Assembly (NCBI GenBank): GCA_036936605.1
Contig: JAUPFV010000004.1
Location: 183,848,807 to 183,912,806, forward strand
Reading direction: 5' to 3'
DNA length: 64,000 nucleotides
Source of the DNA: Limnanthes douglasii subsp. nivea
Taxonomy: Eukaryota > Streptophyta > Magnoliopsida > Brassicales > Limnanthaceae
Shown here: piece by piece, positions 35,601 through 46,786 of the stretch
Position numbering within the stretch: the first letter of the stretch is position 1
Layout of the letters: the number at the start of each line of letters is the position of its first letter
Notes under the pieces: generated by a model
What the model was told of the DNA's origin: nothing
Databases searched by the model: none
The model's input: the letters and a program-made list of their open reading frames with translations, nothing else
Position numbers and translations under genes: made by a program

Positions 35601-36725
35601 AAGTAGATGATCTTTCAAGAACAACAAGTATTCTTTCCTCCAATCATTAACCACATAAATTGTTAAAACCTCAAATTCTTCATCTACCCTAACACAAAAT
35701 CATCTTACTTGAATAATTAACAAAGGATTATCCCCTGTCCTAACTATTTTTACTAATAAAATAGCATCCAAATTAGCAAGACGCGGTACTTATTTAAAAT
35801 CTATTTTTCAATTTGTTTCACTCAGTCCTTCAAAACCGTTATATATTCCCTTATACTTTCTTGCTTAGCCTCGTAGACACCATTATACTAACTTAACACC
35901 AATTTAGAGCATGACTTAATATGAATAACTCAGCCCCCCTAAGACAACCTCACACACAACGCTATTATTAGTTACCTCAAAACAAAATATGATAGATTGT
36001 TCAATTTATTTCGCAAAAGGTCTTTTTAAAATAACCCCGCTACACCGCTACCAACTCCTGACGGTCCATCCATTTTAATGACCAATTAAAATTTCCTTGC
36101 TAAATCCAAATGCTTACCCTTTTCATAGTTCAATTTTCCCTGAATAATTAACTAATAAAATCTTGTACCGCTTGAGCCTTAATGGTAGTTTGACGCCAAA
36201 AAGAAATATCATACTATCCTAATTTAATTGACCACTTTGTGAACCTTCCCGAAACATCAAATTTTCGAAACACACCTCTCAAAGGAAAACAAATCCTAAC
36301 AATGATAATATTAATTTTGAAATAATGGCTCATTTTTTGTGCAACTACAACTAAATACAAAGCTAACTTTTATGAATTCAAATATATTTTTTAAGCATCA
36401 ATTAAACTTTTACTGACATAGACTCCTGGTTGCAGCATTATATCAACTTCCCTAATCAACACCGAACTAACCACATGATTAGAAATAGAAAGACATAGAT
36501 ACAAAGGTTTACCTTTTGACGGCGAAGACAATATTTGTGGTGAAACCAAATAATATTTTAACAATTAAATTTCCTCTTCGCAATCTTTGTTCCAACATAA
36601 TCAATAACCTCTTTTAAGAATATCAAAGAAAACATGACTTCTATCTGATGTTCGCGATATAAACTGAGATAAAATTGTTAGTCGTCCCATCATCTTTCGT
36701 ACCTCTTTAATATTTCATGGAGCCC
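35601..36725 (-). pseudogene. Element A RT end and RNase H domains
   Basis: In the - direction: NIKEVRKMMGRLTILSQFIS at about 36715-36655 (the RT C-terminus, same motif as in B), then LVSPQILSSPSKGKPLYLCL, VDIMLQPGVYVSKSLIDA, and SGRFTKWSIKLG followed by YDISFWRQTTIKAQAVQDFI (about 36250-36165). This is the RNase H of a Tat-like element. The stretch 35600-36160 would hold the second RNase H and is too decayed to read with confidence. The first half of RT and the protease are missing. Confidence 0.75.
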
Positions 36726-36735
36726 TCATATTTTT

Positions 36736-37205
36736 ATGCAACTCCTTACTTTTTTCTTCACTTCTCACCTTACCTCCTTTATAAATAAATTTAACCAATT
36801 CTTCATTATTAATAAACATCTTCACCTTATTTCACAATTGAAAACAACCACTCGTCAAATGTTCATGGTCATTATAATATTCACACAAGAAATACTTTTT
36901 GCCTTCAATTTCAGACACAAACATTTGACGAGATGGTTTGAAATAGGATTTATCTTTCATTTTATAAGAAATAGTGGTAATATTTTTAGTTAGTGGTGTG
37001 TACATTTGAGTTGCATTATCATAAAAAAAATATTGGCCTATTCATGAATTTTATAATGATCTCGTCAACGGTTTTTCTTATCCCTCATATACGCTTTTTA
37101 TATGCTTTATTTCCAATAAAGCGGTTTCTGAATGCATGCCAAAGACCATCAAAACTTTTAATCGTTCCATTAGGTAAGGAATTAAACCATGCTAATGTAC
37201 ATTGT
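36736..37205 (-). pseudogene. Element A gag fragment fused to RT remnant
   Basis: In the - direction: CTLAWFNSLPNGTIKSFDGL, WHAFRNRFIGNKAYKKRI (37195-37080), then CEYYNDHEHLTSGCFQL, a zinc-knuckle-like segment, with NNEELVKFIYKGGKVRSEEK (36890-36745). It runs directly into the RT C-terminus at 36725 with no protease or RT core between, so about 1.5-2 kb have been deleted. Upstream it meets the LTR-like block at 37205 with no gag N-terminus or PBS. Confidence 0.75.
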
Positions 37206-37475
37206 CATATTATAATTTGCACCCTCATAATTATTTTGAATTATGTTTTCGTCATATCTATGATTTAATTCCTCGTAAATATTTTGATTTGTATCTTGTC
37301 ATATCTATGATTCACATCTTTTCATATTTCTAAATTGAATCCTTTTCATTACTCTGAATTGTACTCTCCTTACTTCTCTATTTTAATCATTCATCATCAT
37401 TCTGAATTATACCTCGATCTCACCATGAACCTCGTCTAAATAAGGAATATATTCACTTGACTGAATATAGTCTTA
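37195..37475. repeat. GTCAT-rich block, partner of 18390-18760
   Basis: Irregular repeats of a ttttcattactctgaattgta-type phrase, aligned by eye at about 70% with 18390-18760, including the end phrase catctcatcatgaacc(ct)...ggaatatat. They may be the two LTRs of element A. If so A spans roughly 17.6-38.0 kb. Confidence 0.55.
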
Positions 37476-38035
37476 TCAGTTTGGATCAATTAGTTAAACA
37501 CACCTTACACGTGCCAGTGAGAGCTTGTCATGATAATTCCATAATTCATGTGACGTATTTAACAAAATAAAAAATTATATATATAACTAACCTATAAATA
37601 TTTATTGATAATAAAAAGACGATCTACCCCGTTACTATATTTTCGGTAGTTTTTAAAGAAATTGTGTCAAAAATATCTTAAAGGACTAGGGGGAGTACCA
37701 TACAAAGGTCGTAGAGAAGTCACTAGGCGAAAAACATGAATTATTAGCTGAGCACATGAATATGAAATTCAAACGATTATGATGGGATAATATGTGTTAC
37801 AATACTATTAATTACTAAGAAATATGTTCTCACATTTATTAGAGAGCATGACTAATATTACGGACGCGAGGATACGTTCAAATTTGTAACAGTTAGACAG
37901 TAAATAATAAAAAAGAGTATTGTATATATTTTATAAATTTGGAAAAGCTGGATGTAAAGGATTGATATTTTATAGAGAAAAACATTATATTCATATGATT
38001 TTCTTTCTCGATTACCTTTCATCAATATGGTTGTA
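37476..38035. other. No gene seen; possible LTR/UTR of element A
   Basis: AT-rich. A purine run ggactagggggagtacc at about 37684-37700 could be a PPT-like tract but has no LTR partner that I can show. The open stretch at 37858-38046 (-) matches nothing. Confidence 0.3.
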
Positions 38036-38420
38036 TATTTTTGCAAACGAATTCCTTTATTACCCTTAAAATTTCAAATGTCTCAATCAAATCGGTATTA
38101 TGTTTGAAATCCTTATAACTTCTAACAAGCATATCATCAATATACAACTCGACATTTCTGTACATTTGGCCAACAATCTGAATGACATGACTTTATAACA
38201 ATTTGGACCATAGTTAGTTACAAAGATAATGATTTATTGATTTGATGGGTGCATTTGGATTTTTAAAACCGGAGTAAACATCCACAAATGGTAAAAGTCT
38301 ATTACCCGGAGTACAGTCTACTAACTGATCAACTCTTTGGACTAGTGGTGGGTCATTAGAGAATAAGGATATTGAGACTTTTGATGTGGTATGTGTTGGA
38401 TAATTGATTTACTTCAGAAA
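38036..38420 (-). pseudogene. Gypsy reverse transcriptase fragment (element D)
   Basis: In the - direction: RVDQLVDCTPGNRLLPFVDV followed by YSGF (the FMDAYSGY-type site, about 38335-38265), SHVIQIVGQMYRNVE and ELYIDDMLVRSYKDFKHNTD (about 38165-38090), then LIETFEILR. The catalytic YIDD is intact, unlike in element B. The piece stops where element A's region begins, so the rest of its RT was lost or displaced. Confidence 0.8.
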
Positions 38421-39450
38421 AAATACATTCTGATTTTTAAATAAAGAAAGCCCTCATCATCGACGATATGGGTCTTACATTTGGGATAAGCAATAGGTTA
38501 TGAAAAATTATATCAGCTGGAACCCAAACTACATCTTTTGTTGAGCAAGCAAACATATTCAGGTTTTTAAAATAAAAACAAGATCAGTTCACTCCAACGG
38601 TCTCAGGCGGGAAAAGTACCAGCACGTAAAGTTTTTTCCTTTTCAAACAATATGCTTTGACGTCCTACACTGGAACAAAATAATCATGGGCCTCTAAACA
38701 ATCGTCAACATCCTTGATCTCTTCTTTAGGATCCTATAACTACTATTTTTTCAATACCAAGGATGTTTCATAGTATTGGCGGTTGTACCTTACTATATAA
38801 TGGATTTATTGGTGAATCATCAATGCAATGACATGCATTCGGTCTAATTAGAACCTGCCAAATATTTCTTTTTAAATGGTAAGATTTTATACAACCATAA
38901 AACAAACTCGAAGTATCTTCTTAAATTATACTTTTCCCAAAACTACCACGTCTTCACACTCTCTAGTAAAAATGGTGCTCGCTCCCGTGAACCCATCCAT
39001 AGTCATATCTCAAGGATAAATAACAGAAGGACTTTCCATTTTATCATAAATTCCTTTAAAATTGATATTCGTCGAGTTATCTATATTTGTTTATATGATC
39101 AGAATCTCATCAGCTTCCACAATTACATCGGCAAAGGCTGTCTGTTATAATAACACTGATCCCCTACCCCAACAGAAGCTCGATCATTATCTGAATTCCT
39201 TTGTGTAGTGTTATAACGGTGTTTGACCAACTTAATCGACTTACAATAATATATTAGGTTCTAGATTTTCTCTCTTAATATAATACAATCTCTAGGCCAA
39301 TGGTCGATGGCATTATAGTACTTACATAATATATTATTCCTTACTTCACGAGATTATAATAAATATAGTAGCTTATTGTACAGGATATAGTTTCTTATTT
39401 TTCCATATATTGTTGTCATGCTTTCAGTCAATTATAACTAGTTATCATGC
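38421..39450 (-). pseudogene. Probable protease/linker region of element D
   Basis: Highly decayed. In the - direction at about 39150-38930 it reads VIVEADEILII, NINFKGIYDKMESPSVIYP and TMDGFTGASTIFTRECEDVV with VVLGKS. The GFTGAS...REC..VV order resembles the 'IGFTGVTARVIGELDG' part of B's protease region. No DTG motif is visible. Confidence 0.35.
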
Positions 39451-40260
39451 CTCACCAACTTTTGTTTGTGGTAATATCGACCCTTAAACTAAGGCCCTTC
39501 TTGGATCGGGTTATCATGATTATGCCTCTCGCTCGAAGCTTGAGGATCATGTACCTTAGGTGGCACAAGCGTTATAGTTGGAAATTGACTTGATAATGGG
39601 TATGTATATTGATGTTGTTGTAGCATCATTAATGTCAATACATTGTGGCGGTTGTGATCCAATTCTGGTGTGTTGTTAACAAATTTAATGAGGCTAACGG
39701 TGTGTGATAAGTTTAAGTCACATCATATCCTTAACTTTTAATATGCAACTCTATATGAACCAATATGCTTTAATGGAAACGATCTTCTTTTATAATATTT
39801 CATGTCAAAGTCCATGTGATAAATTCATGTTTGAATGATGTACAAGATACATCATCACTACAATCTTCAAAGCTGTTCTTAGTATAAACAAAACACCGGG
39901 TACAATCTCTTAAAATTTCACCAAACGTTTTCTTACAATACATGATGAAGTCTCTTGACCTCTTATTTCTTTCCTCTCGATGAGCTGGTATCTGAAAAAA
40001 GTCCATAATATCTCAAACTTTTTAATTAACGTCAGAGCTAGATGATTAAAAAATGTTAAGGAATTACCCTTGAAAGTCATAAAAAATTCTCGACACAAGA
40101 GCATGTTATCATCCTTAAAAATTAATATAACCTTCTTGAATTATTCACTAAGTTTCTCGAGATCACCAGTCCATCACACTTCTCCATCTTGAAAAGATCA
40201 AATATTTGCGGTAGCTCTCTCGCCAAACTATTTGACGCCATTAAATAAATTATTTGACTA
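39451..40260 (-). pseudogene. Element D gag
   Basis: In the - direction: DNMLLCREFFMTFKGNSLTF with FNHLALTLIKKFEILWTFF (40110-40000), then EILRDCTRCFVYTKNSFEDC and SDDVSCTSFKHEF (39920-39810). The latter aligns residue by residue with B's gag (DYTKRFVLTNASLDNCEESV), so D belongs to the same Tat-like group. Further on, QEGPWFKGRYYHKQKLVRHD is a decayed gag end. Upstream (to about 40620) lie Pro/Ser-rich gag N-terminal remnants. Confidence 0.7.
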
Positions 40261-40649
40261 TAGCCTCAACTATAAAAAGGTATTTTTGCATCCCCTTTTA
40301 TTTTTAAATACTAGCTCATGCGAGACTAGAATCCGTCCTGATAACAAGACAATCGGTACCTATAATCCGACCCATGAATCAGAACTATTCGAGGAAATTA
40401 ACTTGGATTAAAACCTTGAGGATGGAACCGGAATGATGGTGATGTTGGTGGGGGATTTTATTGTTGCGAATATCCATGATAATATGTCGCTTAACGGGGG
40501 TGTACTTCTTAGTGTCCAAGGCAATACCTCGGTTAGCATCGGTTCCATAACAATGTTTGGGACGACGTCCATTTTCCCACCTTGGTCCTGGTTTTTGTGA
40601 TATCTAAATTATGTTCGCTGAATCTAGTAACACAATGTGATGATACTAA

Positions 40650-41195
40650 AAATGTATGGCTGAAAATAAAATCAAATAACAAAGTAAGAGAAAGTATAAA
40701 CACAAAGGATTTAAAGTGGTTCATCAATTCCGCCAATGTCCATTTAGTTACTATTCCAAAGTATATCTAAATCTATAGCTCACACAATACTCTTCCAAGA
40801 TAACTTCATCGTATATCTATAATTCATGGTGTCAATCTTTCTTCAAAATAGAATGTAATAAAATCTGAACATAAATAACTCGTTTTGTTGCAACAATAAG
40901 TAAGTAATTTCATTTCTAATTGAAGATAGATCTAACTACCATGACTAAAACCGTATACCAGCAGTCGCTCAGATTTTCCTCATCTTTTGTCTGTCCTAAC
41001 TGAAGCAACCAATGCCTCAGATGATGGAGTTTTGGTTGACCCAATTTCTCGAGCTTACTAGAGGATTCTTGGCCAATACAACCAATATCATTTCTAATGT
41101 AACTGATGCTTTGGTGATACCTAGGTCGATATAGTCAATTTGTCGATGATGCCTAAACTGATACAACCAATACATTCAAACAATAAAGCTTCACT
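40650..41195 (-). repeat. Copia 3' LTR
   Basis: Aligns in patches with 45305-45588 plus 46787-47440, for example agagaaagta(a)aa.cacaaaggattta, acaatactcttccaa.ataact, tgtcaat(a)tct(t)cttcaaa and aaccaatgcctcagat. Ends are approximate. Confidence 0.6.
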
Positions 41196-41299
41196 CGTTT
41201 ACGTTTTAACTACAAAGTGAGAACCATACTTTCACAATTCTCTACCTTGGTTTTTTACTTCAAGAAAATTAACAAAACTTTTGTAGCTCCAACTTCCAC

Positions 41300-42000
41300 A
41301 TCCAAGGGCCTCAAATGCTTCATTCATTAACAAACTTAAAGAAATGTTTGAACTTGTTCGTTGTCAATGACTTTTATAAACATACTTGCTACTATGAACC
41401 TTCAAAACTTAGTAATCTCCCCATTTTTAGGAAGACTTATTATAAAATGAAGCTTAACATCAATGTTCTTTGTCCGTTTATGAAACATCTGGCTGTTCGG
41501 AAATTGTATTATACTTTGGTTATCACAGTGCACCATCAACACTTCATGTTGAACCCCAAGTTCGACCAGCACAAATACATCAATGTAGCCTCTTTTATTG
41601 CTTTGGTGACAATAATATATTCAACTTATGTAGAGGACAATGCTACCACAGGTTAAAGATTCACTTTCCAACTTACAACACAGGGCAAACAACACAAATA
41701 CATACTAGTAAAAAGTTCTTGGTATCTAGACAACCAGCATAATCAGAATAAACAAAACCCACATATACCTTCCAGTCCCAAACCAATCTCTTCATGCATC
41801 ACTCCCAAACCAATATCTTCATATATCAGTCCCAAACATGTGGATATTTTTACGTAGCTAAGAACCCACTTGATAGCCTGCCAATATTTCCTAGATGGCC
41901 TAGATATGAATCTGATAAAGAAGTTTGGCCTAAGACAAATCAGGTCTACTAAAAACCATGGCATACATAATATTTCCTCTAGTATTGGAATAAAGAATTT
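41300..42000 (-). pseudogene. Copia RNase H region
   Basis: In the - direction: YAMVFSRPDL, LIRFISRPSRKYWQAIKWVL with SYVKISTCLGLIY (41960-41830), then VGFVYSDYAGCLDTKNFLLV at about 41760-41700. This matches the copia 'YLKGT..GL.Y...GYCDSDYAGDLDKRKS' region. The last part (VALSTTEAEY) is reduced to fragments such as LWQHCPLHKLNIL, in broken frames. Confidence 0.75.
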
Positions 42001-42790
42001 CTTCCATTTACTACATCTCTAAATTTTCATCATCAAATTTTAAAGATGTTAGTTTAAAATGTTGAGCAATATCACAGGTGACTGGTTTTGCCTTTGTCTA
42101 GCCAAACCAGTCAAGCACCTTCCTTAGATAACTTTTCTATGATATAAATAAAATTATCCTTTCTTTATCTTTAATTAACTCCATTCCATGAATATTCTTG
42201 GCTGAGCCCATGTCTTTCATTGCAATTATACTCTTCAACTTTTCCTTCAAAGATTTAATCTATTCATTGTATTTGGTAGAAATCAACATATCATCCACAT
42301 ACAAAATTAGATATATATCATTAAAACCAAATTTCTTCACATACATACAATACCATGACTGTTTTCTTAAAGTCATTATTGACCATAAAATCATTAAAAA
42401 CATTATATCAAGGCCTACGAGATTGCTTTCGAACATAAAATATTATATTCAAGAAACACGGATGATCACTCATTTACTTGTTTCAACATCCGTTAGGTTA
42501 CTTGATGTAGATGGTTTCCTCAATGGTTACATGAAGGAAAGTTGTCTTGATGTCCATCGCATCCAACTCTATGTCATACTTGACAATAATTGCAAGTAGA
42601 ATTCTGATTGAACTATATTTTACCACAAGAGAAATATCTCATTGTAATCCACACCACCTGGTAGAGTGAACCCACTAGCAACCAGCTTGGTGTATTTCCT
42701 GTCTTTTTTAACCCAATGAATTTCTTTTATTTTTTACAAATACCAATTGCAATCAATCAGTTTCCAGCCTTCAGGTTTGTCTACCAAATC
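42001..42790 (-). pseudogene. Copia reverse transcriptase
   Basis: In the - direction: MDIKTTFLHVTIEETIYIK (about 42570-42510), with later remnants of the polymerase domain, DIYQIQ... and a decayed YVDDMLIS box at about 42280-42300 (MWMICWFLP-like in one frame, VDDMLIS in another). The + strand 133-codon frame at 42198-42599 is its shadow. Confidence 0.65.
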
Positions 42791-43199
42791 CCACATTTAG
42801 TTAATGTGAAGAGAATTTATTTTAATTTTCATAGAAACAAGTCATTTGGCTTTATTCTCACTTCGCAGTTCCTGCTTGAAGTTCTCATGCATATAACGAA
42901 TAACTTCAAATACCATAGCCAATGTTGTTTATTCAGCATATCTAAACCTTTGAGGATTTTTGATTTCACGTATGCTCCTATCCATTTATATCTATAATTA
43001 TCTGGAGCATTGATACCTTCTTGATAAATACACTATTTTTTTCTAGTATACTAGTTGGGTCGTATCTCGTTGCTCCACAAGTATATTTTGATCCAGGTGG
43101 CTCCACCTTAATATCAAGTATATCATTACCATTATGTTGGACTTCAATAATTTTACCACCAAAACCAGGATACTCATTCTTATTAAATATTACATCCAT

Positions 43200-43960
43200 A
43201 TAGATTAGACACTTCTATAACTTTATTTAAGTTACTATAACTTTTAACCCTTTATACTTTCCGGATACCCAATGAATAAACACTTCATGGCTCTTGGCTG
43301 CAGCTTGTCCTGTCTGATTTGTGCATATGCAATACGACCAAATACACATGGTTTTAAGACTCCCTATTTCTCGTGCAATCTTAAAAAAATCGCAGTAGAT
43401 AGCCATTTGTTTATGAGGTAATAGATAGTCTCATTAATGATTATGCCTAAAACGGCTTTGGAGCTTAACAGTCACTAACATGGACCTCACCCTCTCAAAA
43501 ATGGTTATGTTCATTCTTGTAGGTTGTTCTATTGTGAAGTGTAATGTATAGTTCTATACCCAGCTATCCTTGCAGTTTTCCAATAATCAGTAATTTCATT
43601 TGTATAAAACTCGATACCATTATCAGTCTTGAATTTCCTTATTTATCTACATATTTTTTCCAACTATAACCCTCCATTGTTTGAATTTACCAAAAGCATC
43701 TATGTGACTCCACCTTTGTAGGCCACCTACAGATCAGCATGAATATAGTCAAGGGATATTTTTCTTGTGTGTTTAGATTTTACAAACACGACTCTGCTAG
43801 TTTCACCATACACAAATAATTGACAAAACAATTCTTACAAAATCTTCTGACTCACACACTGTAACCTCTTATTACATAGGGGTGTACCATATATTGGCCC
43901 ATTAGACAAGCTAGCCATTGTACGTATGACAGTATCCCTGACAAAGGAATAAATTTCATT
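43200..43960 (-). pseudogene. Copia integrase, C-terminal half
   Basis: In the - direction: YTLHFTTEQPTRMNITIFER and VRSMLVTVKL (compare the family's RMNRTLLERVRSML), then CVFGRIAYAQIRQDKLQPRA with MKCLFIGYPESIKGYKL (43340-43240). This is the typical copia 'FGC.AY.H....KL.PRA.KCIFLGYP.GVKGYKLW' block. Upstream the core is mostly lost, with remnants such as GIEFYTNEITDYWKTARI near 43600. Confidence 0.75.
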
Positions 43961-44199
43961 TGAAAATGTTACCTTAGTTATAGTCATCAAATCTCTAACA
44001 ATGTTTTATGTAACAACTTTCAATTTTGATTAAACAAACTAAATTATCGAACATGCCAAGGGAAATTAGATTTCTTCTCAGACCGAGAACATACCTCACA
44101 TGAAGTATAAATTAATAACAACCATCGAACATTTGGATGTTCAAATATCAAATTCACACTAATTTTCAAGCCTTTTTATTGCTAAGAAACACATTTCCT

Positions 44200-45210
44200 C
44201 ACATGAGTGAAACTAATCTCTATATGGACTTATATAGAAAGAACATCCAAAATTAAGAATCCACTGTATCTGGCTTTCATTTAAAGAATGCACCAGAACC
44301 TCGACATAGTCATATCCTTTAGAAGCCACAGAAGCATCCTTATGATCGGATCTGCAATCTTCTTGCTTCCTCACAAGTTCAGGATATTCTTTTCTAAAAT
44401 GACTCAATTTATTGCAGTAAAGACATCTTCTCTTGGACTTATCGCACTTATTTGATCACTTAAATCTACAGTTTCCTCTGACCTTTTTTTTTGTGACTTC
44501 TCTCTAACCTCACTCTAATATTCAAAGCTTCATGTCACTTCCTCAACTTTGAGTCATTTTACACGGTATGAGTTCCAACTCATTCATCAATATTATTTCT
44601 TGGTTGTATTAGATGGTATCCTTTAACTGCCCATTTCATGTGTGAAAGAGTCCAACAAGATCATAGTTTGATCTTCATCATTAATTTTTCACCAATGTTC
44701 CTCAAATTGATCACTATTTTTGGAGAAGTCATCAAGATTCTCATCAATAATTTTGTCCTCCTCCGTCTTGAAACCAAAGAACTTCACCTTCAAATAGATT
44801 CGAATGGCCAGGAAGTCATCAAGATTCTTATCAATATTTTTGTCCTGCCGCAACTTGAAAACGAAGAACTTCACCTTCAAGTAGAATAATTGGTCAAGGA
44901 CTTTGTTATGTACATGATCTTCAGTTTGTTTCAGAATCCAACTGGAAAACAAAATTGTGACATGCCTAAGCACATTATCATTTAGATACAGAATGATTGT
45001 GCTTTAAGACGTTTCAAGAATTCCTTACCTTTAAGTCGTAATTTTTTTGAGACAAATTAATCTCCTCTAAAAGGGTTGGAGCCACTTTATGCTCAATAAG
45101 GACTGCTCACATTTGTTATCACCATACTCTAAAATATTGTTTCGTTAAACCTCGTCATCTCAAACTTCGTCAGTCCCATAATAGCTTCCAGAACCCAGTA
45201 TGTAACAAAT
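44200..45210 (-). pseudogene. Copia gag and protease
   Basis: In the - direction the gag starts near 45195 (MGLTKFEMTRFNET, as in copia 'KFEVEKFNG'). It runs through DENLDDFLAIRIYLKVKFF, present twice as an internal repeat (44760-44890). The zinc knuckle CLYCNKLSHFRKEY (about 44425-44385) has lost its last Cys to Tyr. The protease site WILNFGCSFYISPYRD (44270-44220) has NFG instead of DSG, so it would be inactive. Confidence 0.75.
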
Positions 45211-45588
45211 CTCATATACTAATAGAGACATTTAAATTATATATGATCAATTAAATAAAAAATATGATCATTTTGAAGCATTGCATCTTCATACATCAAA
45301 ATTACCGAATATATTAATACAGTTAAAATAAAACAATAGAGTTAGAGAAAGTAAAAGTACAAAGGATTTATAATGGTTTGAAAATTCCACCAACGTCCAC
45401 TCCAGCGAGAACGACATTATTCATTTTATTTAAATAATTATAATAGTATAAACGATTAAGTTTCTCGATAAACCATGTTTATAGTAATATATAAATCTAA
45501 AGCCTAGACAATACTCTTCCAACATAACTCTTGGTTCTTTAGAGAAGATATCTAACAAGTGTTTTATCTCTCAATCTTTGTTGCACAC

Positions 45589-45922
45589 TGATGACGCGGC
45601 GGAAACAGAAGAAGAAGCAACAATAGATGAAACCCTAATTCAAGGGTAACATGATGCAACCCTAATCTAAGGGTAACAAAGAGTGAAATTTTCAGAGATA
45701 AAAAAATCTATTATTCCAAAAACTTCAAATAACTTAAGGTATATGAGGCTTTATATAAGAGCTTCTCAAAACCCTAAATTATAATACAAGGAAATAAAAT
45801 AAATATTTTAAAATAAAATAAAATCAAATAAAATCAAATCTTAATATAATTAGATTTGATTTAAATACATAAGATATTTGAATAAAAAAAAGGCTTTTAT
45901 TTGGACTTTCTGGGCTACATCA
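45589..45922 (-). repeat. TRIM-like 3' LTR
   Basis: 334 bp. Near-identical to the other LTR apart from a shorter A-rich run (gaataaaaaaaaggc versus gaataaaataaaataaaataaaggc) and a few substitutions. Confidence 0.92.
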
Positions 45923-46154
45923 TCCTCTCCTGGTTGACAAGAATTCGTCATCGAATTCACAGCACCATCACCATCAAGAACCCAAATTATTTATTTTATT
46001 TTATTCAATCGTTACATTGAGAATTATAATTGTTGACCTTATCGGAATAAGATAAATTCTTCTCGATTGTTCCTTATTCGAAGTCACATCGAAGCCATCC
46101 AGTTGAAGGAAAAAATAGTTTCGAAAACCTTTTCATAGCCTGAAGACAACATCC

Positions 46155-46370
46155 TCATGTCCAGTTGATGAAAAAAATGGTTTTAAAAACCTCTTCATAG
46201 CCTGAGACAGCATCTCGATAAGCAATTTTTACCTTGATTCGACGATTGGTAGCCAATTTAAACTCCTTCAGTAACCGGTCAATATGATCATCATTGAAAC
46301 GCCTAGTGTGTCTCCCGCATACCAAACGATCTTTGAGATCTTCATGGCCGTATGTTGTTCTCTCCTTTAG
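46155..46370 (-). CDS. Small ORF inside the TRIM-like element, unrecognised
   Basis: About 70 codons are open on the - strand, reading RTTYGHEDLKDRLVCGRHTR then RFNDDHIDRLLKEFKLATNR and ending FINWT. It is Arg/Asp-rich with no ATG at the start of the frame, so it is either the end of a spliced-in exon, a captured host fragment or chance. Just downstream a 60-bp block (ccagttga.gaaaaaaatgg... agcctgaagaca) is repeated in tandem (46096-46155 and 46158-46215). Confidence 0.3.
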   Translation of the reverse strand, partial: LKERTTYGHEDLKDRLVCGRHTRRFNDDHIDRLLKEFKLATNRRIKVKIAYRDAVSGYEEVFKTIFFINWT

Positions 46371-46428
46371 ACCTTGGATCAGATGAAATCAAGATTCAGA
46401 AACATACTTGACCCGTAGCAGGAACCGA

Positions 46429-46441
46429 GGCTCTGATACCA
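46429..46441 (-). promoter_or_regulatory. TRIM-like PBS (Met-tRNA type)
   Basis: The + strand reads GGCTCTGATACCA; its complement TGGTATCAGAGCC is the standard plant LTR-element primer site. It lies 3 nt from the LTR. Confidence 0.92.
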
Positions 46442-46444
46442 AAC

Positions 46445-46786
46445 TGATGACGCGGCGGAAACAGAAGAAGAAGCAACAATAGATGCAACCCTAATCTAAG
46501 GGTAACATGATGCAACCATAATCTAAGGGTAACAAAGAGTGAAATTTTCAGAGATAAAAATCTATTATTCCAAAAACTTCAAATAACTTAAGGTATATGA
46601 GGCTTTATATAAGAGCTTCTCAAAACCCTAAATTTTAATACAAGGAAATAAAATAAATATTTTAAAATAAAATAAAATCAAATAAAATCAAATCTTAATA
46701 TAATTAGATTTGATTTAAATACATAAGATATTTGAATAAAATAAAATAAAATAAAGGCTTTTGTTTGGACTTTCTGGGCTACATCA
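46445..46786 (-). repeat. TRIM-like 5' LTR
   Basis: 342 bp. Contains AAAATAAAATAAAATC-type low-complexity and a ttatataagagc TATA-like box near 46608 (read on the + strand). Confidence 0.92.

Larger units (their letters stand above)
45589..46786 (-). mobile_element. TRIM-like non-autonomous LTR element (1.2 kb)
   Basis: Two direct terminal repeats (45589-45922 and 46445-46786, about 95% identical) flank a 522-bp interior. On the - strand each LTR starts TGATGTAGCC and ends CGTCATCA. A PBS TGGTATCAGAGCC (initiator Met tRNA type) sits 3 nt inside the upstream LTR, and a GGAGAGGA polypurine tract abuts the downstream LTR. Flanking 5-mers are cacac (45584-45588) and caccc (46787-46791), a near-match target duplication. 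The interior has no gag-pol, so transposition would depend on another element. Confidence 0.92.

Noticed and set aside
36736..37268. Two adjoining + strand ORFs (85 and 91 codons)
   Set aside because: The - strand carries a readable gag with zinc-knuckle residues, and the + strand frames are shadows.
42198..42599. 133-codon + strand ORF
   Set aside because: Antisense shadow of the copia RT, with no family features.
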